Shown here one piece after another: positions 17,195 through 25,800 of a stretch of DNA of 64,000 bases. This DNA comes from Prauserella muralis. Its GTDB lineage: Bacteria > Actinomycetota > Actinomycetes > Mycobacteriales > Pseudonocardiaceae. Numbering within the stretch: the stretch's first letter is position 1; every line of letters starts with the position of its first letter. The notes beneath the pieces were generated by a model. It saw only the letters and a list, made by a program, of their open reading frames with translations, ran no database searches and was not told the DNA's origin. The position numbers and the translations under genes are program-made. The DNA lies in the NCBI RefSeq assembly GCF_003202285.1, contig NZ_MASW01000007.1, forward strand, positions 558,001 through 622,000, in the 5' to 3' direction.

Positions 17195-17356
17195 TCACCC
17201 ATCCTGACTATTGATGACTCGCCGTGAAAAATGCCAATACGTGATGTCCGTAGACCGGTTCGGCATACCAACAGAAGCGGTCGTCGTAACGGCCGTACAG
17301 CTACCGCGATCTCGACACCACTCGCGGAGGGCGGCGGCGAGGAGGTTCTCGTTCAT
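17195..17356 (-). CDS. Short ORF at the operon end, probably a truncated gene
   Basis: 53 aa. The ATG overlaps the stop of the MDR oxidoreductase gene (ATGA at 17353-17356), the way authentic downstream genes of an operon start. The first dozen residues (MNENLLAAALREW) look like a helical protein start, but the rest is low in structure and ends quickly. The most likely reading is the 5' remnant of a sixth operon gene cut off when this end of the cluster joined the gene-poor junction. Chance remains possible. Confidence 0.35.
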   Translation of the reverse strand: MNENLLAAALREWCRDRGSCTAVTTTASVGMPNRSTDITYWHFSRRVINSQDG

Positions 17357-18348
17357 CCGGGCACTCCCGCGTCGTACACGACTCTGCCGACGGTCGCGCC
17401 GTCGGCGAGATGCTGCACGCCGGCCGCCACCTCGGCGAGCGGCAACCGCTTGCTGACGAGCGGGGCGATCAGGCATCGGTCGGCCAGCGCGGTCAGCACC
17501 CGGTGGCACTCTCGGACCGCAGGCGGGTCGTAGGAGTTGTAGAGGCCCCAGTGCAGGCCCACGATCGAGTAGTTCTTGACGAGCGCGTGGTTGAGGGCGG
17601 CCGACTGGATGTCGCCGCCCGCGAATCCGACCACCAGGATCCGGCCCTCGAACGCGACGCACTTGGTGGAGCGCGCGTAGGTCTCGCCGCCGACCGGGTC
17701 GTAGACGACGTCGGCGCCGCGGCCACGGGTCTCCGCCTTGACGACCTCGACGAAGTCCGCCTCGTGCCGGTCGACCACGACGTCGGCACCCAGCTGGCGA
17801 GCGACCGCGGCCTTCTCGGGTCCCCCGACGACGCCGATGACCCGGGCGCCCGCCGCCTTACCGAGCTGGATCGCCGCACTGCCCACTCCACCCGCCGCGG
17901 CGTGCACCAGCAGGGTCTCACCTTCCCGGATCGCGGACCGCCGATGGAGCCCGAACCAGCCGGTCTGGTATCCGATGTAGAGGCTCGCGGCCTGGGCGTC
18001 GTTGAGCGAGGCTGGTGCCGGGAAGGTGGTCGCGACGTCCATCAGGGCCAGCTCGCCGAAGCCACCGAACGGCAGTACGGCGCCGCCCAGGACCCGGTCG
18101 CCGACCCGGAACCCGGCCACCTCGCCGCCAGTCGCGACGACCTCGCCGCACAGTTCGACACCGGGGGTGAACGGCAGGTCGGGCTTGACCTGATAGAGAC
18201 CGCGGCACATCAGGGCGTCGGGAAAGTTCGCCGGTGACGCGAGCACCTTCACCACGAGCTGGCCCGGCCCCGGATCCGGGTCGGCGACCTCGACGAGCCT
18301 CATCACCTTGGCCGGCTCACCGAGCTCGGCCACCTGCCACGCCCTCAT
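17353..18348 (-). CDS. NADPH:quinone oxidoreductase-type MDR dehydrogenase
   Basis: 331 aa, a medium-chain dehydrogenase/reductase of the zinc-free quinone-reductase type. The N-terminal GroES-like domain (about 20-120) leads into a Rossmann domain with LVHAAAGGVGSAAIQLGKAA (about 140-160) and DVVYDPVGGETY. The zinc ligands of alcohol dehydrogenases are absent. It would reduce an enone, quinone or acyl-CoA double bond with NADPH. The ATG at 18348 follows GGAGG. It is the last full gene of the leftward catabolic operon, separated by 208 bp from the cyclase-family gene. Confidence 0.85.
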   Translation of the reverse strand: MRAWQVAELGEPAKVMRLVEVADPDPGPGQLVVKVLASPANFPDALMCRGLYQVKPDLPFTPGVELCGEVVATGGEVAGFRVGDRVLGGAVLPFGGFGELALMDVATTFPAPASLNDAQAASLYIGYQTGWFGLHRRSAIREGETLLVHAAAGGVGSAAIQLGKAAGARVIGVVGGPEKAAVARQLGADVVVDRHEADFVEVVKAETRGRGADVVYDPVGGETYARSTKCVAFEGRILVVGFAGGDIQSAALNHALVKNYSIVGLHWGLYNSYDPPAVRECHRVLTALADRCLIAPLVSKRLPLAEVAAGVQHLADGATVGRVVYDAGVPG

Positions 18349-18556
18349 CGGGCCTCCTCGCTCTCCAGGCAACGCAGCAATGTGTTCATGCCGGCGATCC
18401 AGTGGGCTCGCACGGCTGCGGTCGTATTCCCTCACGTCGGGTGCGACAGGATCAGGAACCGGTCGCCCGGCGGCCGGGAACGGTTCGCCTCGGTCACGAT
18501 CCTTCGATGATGCGCACGCCGGGCTGCCGACGCAGTCCCGGCGAACTGTCCGGCCG

Positions 18557-19546
18557 TCACTTCACGGCGATCGGGTTCGTCGGCGATCCGACGGCACCGG
18601 TGATCGGCAGCGGCTGAGCCATCAGCATGAACTTGTAGCGCCCGTCGGCAGCGCAGTCCTCGGCGAGCGCGTCGACGTCCCAGATCTCGCCGACCGGCAT
18701 GCCCATGTGGGCCAGGGCGACCAGGTGTAGCGGCTGCATGATGTCGATCTCGTTGGGCCGCACCTCGACGCCCCACGTGTCGCTCGCGACGGCACCGATG
18801 TTGTGCTCGTACAGCCACGGCGCGGTGTGCAGCGAAAGGCCCGGCGCCGACCCGCCCGCGTAGTCGCGCCAGTTGCCTCGACGTTCGCCGAGCATCCCCG
18901 TGCGGATCACGATCGTGTCGCCCGTGGCGATCTCCACGCCCTGAGCGGCAGCGGTCCCGTCGAGATCGTCGATCGTAATCGCGTAGCCCGGCTCGAGGAA
19001 GTCCACTCCCTTGTACCGCGCCACGTCGAGCAGCACGCCACGACCGACGAACTTGTCCCGGAACGCGGTGATCGCGTTGAAGGCGGCTCCGTTCGCGGTC
19101 ACGAGCTGGGCCGGCCGATTGTTGTACATCCGTCCCTGCCAGAAGATGTGGGCGAGGCTGTCCCACTGCGTACCGGCCTGGTTGGGGGTGATGAGCATGT
19201 CGTCGGCGAAGCCGAAACCCTTGGCCCTTCCCCAGCCATCCGGCAGCTCCTCCTGGACGCCGCTTCCATGGTCGGTGCCGGACGCGGTGACGACGTTGAC
19301 AGGGTTGAAGCGCAGCCCGTTCCCCGGTTGTGGCCCCTTCGCGTCGAACGGCAGAGCGAGCGAGATGACCTTGCCCTCGGTCACCAGAGCGACCGCGGCC
19401 TTCACCTGCTCGGGCCCGACGTGATTGATGGTGCCGAGTTCGTCGTCAGCCCCCCAGCGACCCCAGTTGGAGTACTTGGCGATGTAGTCCTCGAGCACGT
19501 CCCTGCCGGTGAACTCGACGCCGGTGATGGACGGATGTGTGGTCAT
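18557..19546 (-). CDS. Cyclase-family (kynurenine formamidase-like) hydrolase
   Basis: 329 aa, longer than KynB. The metal-site region reads NQAGTQWDSLAH (about 130-141), a variant of the HxGTHxDxPxH motif in which the first His is replaced. Other members with the QWD variant are annotated as cyclase family proteins. Further conserved parts are DTIVIRTGM and ASDTWGVEV. The family hydrolyses amides, or opens or closes rings, using a divalent metal. The ATG overlaps the stop of the preceding acyl-CoA ligase gene (19543-19546), so it belongs to the same operon. Confidence 0.82.
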   Translation of the reverse strand: MTTHPSITGVEFTGRDVLEDYIAKYSNWGRWGADDELGTINHVGPEQVKAAVALVTEGKVISLALPFDAKGPQPGNGLRFNPVNVVTASGTDHGSGVQEELPDGWGRAKGFGFADDMLITPNQAGTQWDSLAHIFWQGRMYNNRPAQLVTANGAAFNAITAFRDKFVGRGVLLDVARYKGVDFLEPGYAITIDDLDGTAAAQGVEIATGDTIVIRTGMLGERRGNWRDYAGGSAPGLSLHTAPWLYEHNIGAVASDTWGVEVRPNEIDIMQPLHLVALAHMGMPVGEIWDVDALAEDCAADGRYKFMLMAQPLPITGAVGSPTNPIAVK

Positions 19547-21075
19547 GGTTCCTCGCTCCTTGTCGTTGTGGCGCGCAGCTCGCGCTTGAGAACCTTTCCC
19601 GTCGCGCCCTTCGGCAACTCGTCCACAAGATGAAAGGAGCGCGGGTACTTGTATGCCGCGAGACGCGCACGACAGTGCTCGTCGAGGTCGCGGACGCCGG
19701 TGCGGCCACCCGCCGTGAGGACGACGTAGGCTTCGATCTCCTCGCCGAGGCGTCCGTCGGGCCGGCCGACGACGGCTGCCTCCACGACGTCGGGATGTGC
19801 GTAGAGCACCTCTTCGACCTCGCGGGGATAGACGTTGTAACCGCCGCGGATGATCAGGTCCTTCAGCCGGTCGACCACGTAGAAATAGCCATCCTCGTCC
19901 CGGTAGCCGAGGTCACCGGTGTGGAACCAGCCGTCCCGAATCGCCGCCGCGGTGTCGTCGGGCTTGCCGAGATAGCCCTTCATGACGTTGTGTCCGCGGA
20001 CGGTGATCTCCCCGATGTGTTCCCCGCCGGGCGGGCACTCGTCGCCGTCGGCATCGACCACGCGCATCTCGATACCCCACACGGGCCGTCCGATCGATCC
20101 GACCTTTCGCTGCTCGGCGTCGATGTTGAAGCTCGCGACGCTCGCCGTCTCCGACAGGCCGTAGCCCTCGAGCACCACCAGCCCCGGGTATTTCTCCTCG
20201 ATCCCGCGGATCACTTCGGTCGGCATCGAGGCGCCGCCCGACATTCCTCGCCGCAGGCTGCCGACCTCGCGCCCCCGGACGTCGGCGTGCAGCAGGGCGA
20301 CGTACATGGTCGGCACGCCCGAGAACACGGTGATCCGGTACTGCCCGATCGCGTCGATCACCGCTTCGGCGGAGAACCGGCGCATGAGCACGAGCGGGAC
20401 GCCATACCGAACCGCGACGTTCAACACACTCGAGAGCCCGAACACGTGGAAGAGCGGAAGCACACCGGTCATCACGTCCCCGGGCCCGAGCCCGAGCAGC
20501 TCGCCGGTCACGGTGCAGTTCATGTAGAGCTGGAAGTGGGTCAGCTCCGCACCTTTGGGCTGGCCCGTGGTGCCGCTCGTGTACAGCACCACCGCCGCGT
20601 CGTCAGGCCCGGTGGCGTGGCTGAGGTCGGCCGGTGCGGCCTCGAGCAGTGCTGAGAAGTCGAGCTCGCCAGGGCCGGCACCGCCACCAACCACGACGAG
20701 CCGCACACCGCCGGCTCCCCGCGCTCCCGCACGAGCCGATGCCAAGGCCGACGCGTGCGCGATCAGGACGGTGGCGCCGCTGTCGGTGATCTGATAAGCG
20801 ACTTCCCGCGGAGCCAGCACCGGATTGACAGGCACCATCGTGAGGCCTGCTTTGAGGATGGCGAAGTAGGCGTAGACGAACTCGGCGACGTTCGGCAGCT
20901 GGATCATCACGCGATCGCCGGGTCGCAGTCCCATCGTGGTCAGTCCCGCGGCCACCCGCCGGGCCCGATCGTCAACGTGGCCGAAGGTGAGAGCCTCGTC
21001 GCCCACGTAGAGCAACGGACGGTCTGGGTCCGTGGCGGCAGTGAAGTCGAGGATGCTCGCCAGGTTGAAGCTCAC
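19543..21075 (-). CDS. Acyl-CoA synthetase (AMP-forming, fatty-acid/aromatic-acid CoA ligase)
   Basis: 510 aa. It activates a carboxylic acid to its CoA thioester with ATP. Motifs: the P-loop-like YTSGTTGQPKG (about 166-176), the YGLSET adenylate-binding motif (about 299-304), TGDLGYRDEDGYFYVVDR, and RGGYNVYPREVEEVL linking to the C-terminal domain, where ATGKVLKREL carries the catalytic Lys. The length and motifs match medium/long-chain or aryl-acid ligases; the acid cannot be specified. Within the operon it would supply the CoA ester used by the SDR and MDR enzymes. Confidence 0.88.
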   Translation of the reverse strand: MSFNLASILDFTAATDPDRPLLYVGDEALTFGHVDDRARRVAAGLTTMGLRPGDRVMIQLPNVAEFVYAYFAILKAGLTMVPVNPVLAPREVAYQITDSGATVLIAHASALASARAGARGAGGVRLVVVGGGAGPGELDFSALLEAAPADLSHATGPDDAAVVLYTSGTTGQPKGAELTHFQLYMNCTVTGELLGLGPGDVMTGVLPLFHVFGLSSVLNVAVRYGVPLVLMRRFSAEAVIDAIGQYRITVFSGVPTMYVALLHADVRGREVGSLRRGMSGGASMPTEVIRGIEEKYPGLVVLEGYGLSETASVASFNIDAEQRKVGSIGRPVWGIEMRVVDADGDECPPGGEHIGEITVRGHNVMKGYLGKPDDTAAAIRDGWFHTGDLGYRDEDGYFYVVDRLKDLIIRGGYNVYPREVEEVLYAHPDVVEAAVVGRPDGRLGEEIEAYVVLTAGGRTGVRDLDEHCRARLAAYKYPRSFHLVDELPKGATGKVLKRELRATTTRSEEP

Positions 21076-21082
21076 GTCGACC

Positions 21083-21862
21083 TCAGTTCATCGCGTAGCC
21101 GGCGGCCACGGTGAGGTCGACGCCGGTGATGCCGGACGCCGCACCGGACGCCAGGAACTCGACTGCGCGCGCCACCTCGTCGGCATCCGCGTTCCGCCCG
21201 AGCGCCGCCTGCCGAGCGAACGCGGCCCGGACCTCGGCTTCGCTCCGACCGGTCGCCTGCGCCTGGGACGAGACCACCCAGTCGAACCGCTCCCCGGTGA
21301 CAGCGCCCGGTGACACGAGGTTCACCCGGATTCCACACGGACCCGCGTCCGCGGCCAGGGTGCGCGTCAGCCCGATCAGGGCCGCCTTGCTCGCGGCATA
21401 CGGGGTGCGGTGGGCCAAGGGGTTCCTCGCCGTGACGGACCCGACATTGACGACCGCTCCGCCACCTCGCTCGATCATCAGCGGGAGCACGGCCCGGCAC
21501 ACGAGGTAGACGCCGCGGACGTTGACGGCGAAGGTCTCGTCCCACGCGTCGGGCTCGATCTCCCACAGCGGCAGCGACGGTCCTCCGACGCCGCTGTTGT
21601 TGACGAGCGCAGCCGGGCGCACGCCGCCGTCCACCAGTGCGGCGACCAGCCCCCGCACGGATGACTCGTCCGTCACGTCGACGGTGTGGGTATCCACGCG
21701 CCCGCCAGCGGCGACGATCCGGGCGGCCGTGGCCTCGAGACCCTGGCGGTTGCGGCTGGCGGCCACGACATGCCACCCGGACGCGGCCATCGTCAGGGCA
21801 ACCGACCTGCCGATACCCTGGCTTGCCCCGGTGATCAGCGCGACGTGCCCTTCGCCGCTCAC
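21083..21862 (-). CDS. Short-chain dehydrogenase/reductase (FabG-like)
   Basis: 259 aa, GTG start at 21862 overlapping the stop of the hydrolase gene (GTGA). Classical SDR features: the cofactor motif TGASQGIG (about 11-18), NNSG (about 90-93), catalytic Ser in VGSVTA and YAASK (about 156-160). Arg rather than Asp follows beta-2 (AASRNRQG), suggesting NADP(H) preference. It would oxidise or reduce a hydroxy/keto intermediate, probably beta-oxidation-like on the CoA ester made by the neighbouring ligase. Confidence 0.87.
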   Translation of the reverse strand: MSGEGHVALITGASQGIGRSVALTMAASGWHVVAASRNRQGLEATAARIVAAGGRVDTHTVDVTDESSVRGLVAALVDGGVRPAALVNNSGVGGPSLPLWEIEPDAWDETFAVNVRGVYLVCRAVLPLMIERGGGAVVNVGSVTARNPLAHRTPYAASKAALIGLTRTLAADAGPCGIRVNLVSPGAVTGERFDWVVSSQAQATGRSEAEVRAAFARQAALGRNADADEVARAVEFLASGAASGITGVDLTVAAGYAMN

Positions 21863-23145
21863 GACGTCACCTCGGACGAGTCGTCGGCGCTCCGGTGCCG
21901 ACGCACGAGGTCGTCGACGGCCTCCGGGTGGGCGCCCAGCCACCAGTCCGGTTCCGCGGACCCGCGCGAGACCTCACCGCCGGCGCGCACATAGCCGCGA
22001 ACGTCGCGTCCACCGTCGAACTCACCGGCAAGCGCACGCCGCAGCCACTCGGCGCCGAACGTGGTCATCTCGCCTCCGATGCCGCCCAGCGGGTGGAACT
22101 CGTCCTCGTGGACCCGGATCTCCTTAGGACATTCGAGCAGTTCGTACAGCGCGAGGGTTTCCTCGATCGGCACGAGTTCGTCGAACTCGCCGACATCCAT
22201 CAGCACGGGGCACGAGATCTTCGGCGCGAGCGACCACAGATTCATCTTGGTGCCGAGCTCGGCGTCGAAGAGCTCCTCGTCGGTGTAGCCGGCCATGGCC
22301 ATGAAGTTCGTCTTGAAGTTCGGTTGCGCTCCGTTGAAGAGCTTGCCGAAGTCGCCGTAGACACCCATGAAGCCGGCGACCGCGCGCAGGCGGGAGTCGT
22401 GAGCCGCGGCCCGCATGCCCCAGTAGGTACTCATGCTCATCCCGAGCAGGCCGATGCGATTGGCGTCGACCTCGGGGCGTTCGACCAGGTAGTCGATGAA
22501 ACGGGAGACCGCGCGCTCGGGATTCGTGAGCGTTACCGTGGTTCCGCGTAGGCGCGACTCTCCCATGCCCGGCAGGTCGACGGCCAGCGCCACGTAGCCC
22601 TGATCCGCGAAGAGCCGTTGCCCGACCTGGAGCAAGTCTTCCTTGGTCATGTCCATGCCGGGGCTGAGCAGGACGGCGGGAAGGTCCCGAACCTGACCGG
22701 CCGGGAGATGCAGTAGCGCGAAGACCGGACTTCCCTCGAAATCAAGTTCGACGCGCTCGATCCGTCCCTTGCGTAGTTGGGCCATCTTGGCGACGGCGGC
22801 GTCGCACCGCTCCCGGAGCGCCCGTTTGCGTGAGTCGACGGTGTAGATCGAGTACTGAGCACGGCTCCACAGCAACGCAGCTCGGAGGTACAGCGCGTAT
22901 GCCGTCTCCACGAAGCCGTCCTGCTCGTACTCGTTCGCGCTGCGCTCGACCTCGGCAGCGACACGGGACCAGGCTTTGGGCAGCATCGAGCCGGCCTTGG
23001 CTCGCGCTCCGACGCTCTCGAGATCGTGAGGGTCGTAGCCCAGTCCCTGGAACGCCTTGAACCCGTCGGGATGCAGGACGTCGAATCCTCCGGTCCGGAT
23101 TCCCAGGTCGAGGATCCAGCTCTGGCTCTCGCCACGGATGGTCAT
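21859..23145 (-). CDS. Alpha/beta hydrolase of the FrsA/DHPON-hydrolase type
   Basis: 428 aa from ATG 23145, which has GGGAG at proper spacing (a GTG at 23151 is also in frame). The N-terminal 130 residues are helical and cap-like, and an alpha/beta hydrolase core follows. The nucleophile motif is GMSMS (about 233-237), preceded by VDLPGMGES. The acid lies in DVGEFDELVP and the His in EDEFHPLGG. This architecture is shared by esterase FrsA-like proteins and by 2,6-dihydroxypseudooxynicotine hydrolase, which cleaves a C-C bond. It is first in the operon and faces a divergent TetR gene. A decayed paralogous 5' end occurs at 25540-25697. Confidence 0.83.
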   Translation of the reverse strand: MTIRGESQSWILDLGIRTGGFDVLHPDGFKAFQGLGYDPHDLESVGARAKAGSMLPKAWSRVAAEVERSANEYEQDGFVETAYALYLRAALLWSRAQYSIYTVDSRKRALRERCDAAVAKMAQLRKGRIERVELDFEGSPVFALLHLPAGQVRDLPAVLLSPGMDMTKEDLLQVGQRLFADQGYVALAVDLPGMGESRLRGTTVTLTNPERAVSRFIDYLVERPEVDANRIGLLGMSMSTYWGMRAAAHDSRLRAVAGFMGVYGDFGKLFNGAQPNFKTNFMAMAGYTDEELFDAELGTKMNLWSLAPKISCPVLMDVGEFDELVPIEETLALYELLECPKEIRVHEDEFHPLGGIGGEMTTFGAEWLRRALAGEFDGGRDVRGYVRAGGEVSRGSAEPDWWLGAHPEAVDDLVRRHRSADDSSEVTS

Positions 23146-23219
23146 GGCCACTCCCTATCGTCAGGTACCGGGACACAGGTCACGTCGCACTGGGCGACCG
23201 TAGAAAGAAACCGAACACA

Positions 23220-23239
23220 AACGCAATCGTCTGTGCGTT
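23220..23239. promoter_or_regulatory. TetR operator AACGCA-N8-TGCGTT
   Basis: A perfect inverted repeat with an 8-nt spacer lies between the divergent hydrolase and tetR genes, ending 10 bp before the tetR ATG. The same repeat with the same spacing recurs at 25772-25791 next to the decayed hydrolase copy, which strongly suggests a functional site. Confidence 0.7.
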
Positions 23240-23249
23240 AAGCTGCACC

Positions 23250-23822
23250 ATGGCCTCAAACAAGATCGTCCGGAGACCAGGCGGCCGAACAGCGCGCACT
23301 CGCGCCGCCGTGCACCAGGCTGTCGAGTTGCTGCTGATCGAGGGCGGGCTCGCGAGCGTCACCATCCCAGCGGTCGCCGCGCGGTCCGGCGTTCACCACA
23401 CCAGCATCTACCGTCGCTGGGGGACGGTGCAGAACCTGTTGCTTGACGTCATCCTCACGAGCTTGATCCGCGTGGTGCCGACGCCCGACACCGGCTCGCT
23501 ACGTGAAGACGTCCGCCAGTTCGCCCGCGAGGCCGCCCACGCCTTTCAGGACCCGCTACGGGCGGCGCTCGCTCAGGCCTTCTTCGCGCTGCCCGCCGAC
23601 GACAGCGCGAGTCGGCGGCGATACTGGGCTCGCCGCTACGAGACGCTGCGCCCGATGTTCGACCGGGCAGAAGGTCGCGGTGAGAACCCTCCTGCCCCGG
23701 AGGATGTTGTCGAGCACATCCTGGCTCCGCTGTACTTCAGGCGCTTCGTCACGGCCCGTCCGGTCACCAACCGCTTTCTCGACGCGCTGGTCAACGACGC
23801 ACTCCGCAGCTCGGCACGCTGA
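23250..23822 (+). CDS. TetR-family repressor of the catabolic operon
   Basis: 190 aa. The N-terminal helix-turn-helix domain (about 14-60) contains ASVTIPAVAARSGVHHTSIY as its recognition part. The C-terminal domain is of the large TetR_C type that binds a small ligand. It is divergent from the five-gene catabolic operon, and the AACGCA-N8-TGCGTT site is in the gap. It probably represses itself and the operon until an intermediate, perhaps a CoA ester or the starting compound, binds. Confidence 0.85.
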   Translation: MASNKIVRRPGGRTARTRAAVHQAVELLLIEGGLASVTIPAVAARSGVHHTSIYRRWGTVQNLLLDVILTSLIRVVPTPDTGSLREDVRQFAREAAHAFQDPLRAALAQAFFALPADDSASRRRYWARRYETLRPMFDRAEGRGENPPAPEDVVEHILAPLYFRRFVTARPVTNRFLDALVNDALRSSAR

Positions 23823-23879
23823 CCCCTGGCCCGATCGCGGCGATCGACGCCCCGAGTTCTGGTTCCGGTTTACCCGAGG

Positions 23880-25196
23880 TCACCGCGCGAGTTGCTCTCC
23901 TCGGGTTTCCCGCGTCACCGCGAGCGTCAAGAGCCCGAGCAGCGCACCGGCGATGCCCCACACGCCGGGTGCGGCGTCCCAGTTCGTCATCAGAATGAGC
24001 TGTCCGCATACGTACGGACCGGCGACGGCGACGATGGTCCCGAGGTTGAAGCCGATCGAGGTGGCCGTGTAGCGCGTACGGGCCGGGACGAGCTCCGAGA
24101 CCGTGGCATAGACAGCAGCCGCCATGAAGGGCTCGATCGCGAGGAACACCAGTACGGCGGGCGCCACCGCGGCGAGACTCGTCGTCGACGCGACGAACAT
24201 GTACAGCGGCAGCGACAGGAGCAGATACGCCGTGAAACCGATCAAGGCGATCGGCCTGCGCCCAATCCGCTCACTGACCCGACCCATGACCGGGATCAGC
24301 GCCGCAGTCAGCAGTATGAGCCCGCCGAGCGTCGCATAAACGGGAACGGGGGACATCTTCTGGGTTTGAATAAGGTAGACACCCAGGTAGATCTTGCCGA
24401 GCACGGAGGGCGCCAACAGGCCGACGGTCAGGCCGGTGATGCGAAGGATGTCCGGCAAATGCCCCCGCAGAGCATTGCGGATGGGCGTTCGCGTGACCTC
24501 CTTGGCGGCGAGAATCGCCTGAAACTCCGGGGAATCCTCAAGTCGCCGACGGAGCAGAAAGCACGCGGCCGTGAGGGGAATACTCAGCAGGAACGGAACC
24601 CGCCATCCCCACGATTCCATGGACGAAGTGAAGATCGCACTTGATGCTGCCGTGACCAGCGCAGCGAGGCCAAGCCCGATCGCCACCCCGAGGGCCGGAA
24701 GCGAAGCGTATACGGCGCGCCGGTTCGGCGGCGCCGACTCGACGATGAACGTCAGCGCGCCAGTGAGTTCTCCTCCTGCCGAGAAACCCTGCACCAGCCG
24801 CAACACCACCAAGAGTATCGGGGCAAGCACGCCGATCTGATCGTACGTCGGCAGCAGGCCGACGAGGCTGGCGGCGCCACCCATCAGGAAGATCGTCGTC
24901 ATCAGAACGGGCCGCCGGCCGAAGCGGTCGCCCAGGGCACCGAATATCAGCCCACCCACGGGGCGCGCGACGTAGCCGCCGACATAGACGGCGAGCGCGG
25001 CGAGGGTTGAGGCGAAAACATCGCCGGCGGGAAAGAACAATGGCGCGAAGACAACGGCAAGATAGGCGTAGATCGTGAACTCGTAGAACTCCACAGCACT
25101 ACCGAGCATGCTGGCCCACATGGCCCGGCGACGCGAGGTGGGGCTGACCGTGATGGCTTGCTGAGCAGCGGCTTCTCGATTCGTGCTGGGCTTCAT
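23880..25196 (-). CDS. MFS transporter, metabolite:H+ symporter (MHS) family
   Basis: 438 aa, twelve predicted membrane helices. The loop 2-3 motif is GALGDRFGRRPVL, and a second copy in loop 8-9 reads VSERIGRRPIAL. The first helix (GSAVEFYEFTIYAYLAVVF) is typical of the MHS subfamily (ShiA, ProP, benzoate/citrate relatives). It likely imports the acid degraded by the neighbouring operon. ATG 25196 was preferred over GTG 25199 from the AAGGA spacing. It is transcribed leftward from its own promoter and converges on tetR. Confidence 0.87.
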   Translation of the reverse strand: MKPSTNREAAAQQAITVSPTSRRRAMWASMLGSAVEFYEFTIYAYLAVVFAPLFFPAGDVFASTLAALAVYVGGYVARPVGGLIFGALGDRFGRRPVLMTTIFLMGGAASLVGLLPTYDQIGVLAPILLVVLRLVQGFSAGGELTGALTFIVESAPPNRRAVYASLPALGVAIGLGLAALVTAASSAIFTSSMESWGWRVPFLLSIPLTAACFLLRRRLEDSPEFQAILAAKEVTRTPIRNALRGHLPDILRITGLTVGLLAPSVLGKIYLGVYLIQTQKMSPVPVYATLGGLILLTAALIPVMGRVSERIGRRPIALIGFTAYLLLSLPLYMFVASTTSLAAVAPAVLVFLAIEPFMAAAVYATVSELVPARTRYTATSIGFNLGTIVAVAGPYVCGQLILMTNWDAAPGVWGIAGALLGLLTLAVTRETRGEQLAR

Positions 25197-25199
25197 CAC

Positions 25200-25539
25200 T
25201 CTTCCTTCGGCGTTGAAGGGAACTTGCCAACCCGACCGAGGACGACCGGGTTGGAGTCGCAGAAATCGTGGCCCTCAGGAGAGGGAGGGACTACCGGCTG
25301 CGGCGACAACCGGCCCCTGCCAGTTGACCACCGGAGGCACCAGGTGGTTTTCGAAACCGCCAAGGACACACTGGCCCGATTTCTTCAGCCATTCAGCCAT
25401 CATCGGGCAAATCTCCGTCTCGTTGGCATCGCACCTGTCAACGTTCGACGTCGGCGAAGGAAAGCACAGGTGATCACGGGACGTGGCCCGTCGCTTCCGG
25501 CAGCAGGTGTGAGCAACGCCCGCTGCCGGCGGTTCGACG
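25200..25539. other. Intergenic, probable decayed coding sequence
   Basis: The promoter of the MHS transporter must lie at the left end. On the minus strand a frame from about 25480 to 25275 contains protein-like runs (EICPMMAEWLKKSGQ, CVLGGFENHLVPPVVNW), but it has no start of its own and no family I recognise. It may be the 3' part of the decayed paralogue that begins at 25697. Confidence 0.35.
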
Positions 25540-25800
25540 TCAATCCGCGTCGGCCGCCACAGCATGGACATCGTGATCGCTGACCGAGCCCGCAGCCCCG
25601 GGAACCGCCTTGAGTCCATCGGGGTGCAAGACATCGAACCACGCGGCCGGGCGCTCCGGGTCGAGAATCCGGCTGTGGCTCTCACTGCGAATGTTCATGC
25701 CCACTCCTCGCCGTCGGGTGCCGAGACGCACGTCACGTCGCCTTGAGCGACCGTAGAAAGGCGCGGCTACAAACGCAAGCCCATGTGCGTTAAGGGGCCT
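25540..25800 (-). pseudogene. Decayed copy of the hydrolase 5' end plus its operator region
   Basis: A minus-strand frame from ATG 25698 reads MNIRSESHSRILD, then FDVLHPDGLKAVPG and SDHDVHAVAADAD. This matches the start of the hydrolase at 23145 (MTIRGESQSWILD, FDVLHPDGFKAFQG, YDPHDLESVGARAK) before degenerating. The upstream DNA is also alike: both carry GCGACCGTAGAAAG and AACGCA-N8-TGCGTT (here 25772-25791). No tetR copy follows. This is the scar of a duplicated or recombined operon end. Confidence 0.7.
25772..25791. promoter_or_regulatory. Second TetR operator copy AACGCA-N8-TGCGTT
   Basis: The half-sites and spacer length are identical to the site at 23220-23239, while the 8-nt spacer differs in sequence. 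It lies upstream of the decayed hydrolase start and about 575 bp upstream of the MHS transporter gene, so it may still bind the same repressor. Confidence 0.6.

Noticed and set aside
15199-17356. Complete integrative element at tRNA-Val
   Set aside because: No integrase, excisionase or duplicated tRNA 3' end was found in the window; only an indirect scar is suggested.
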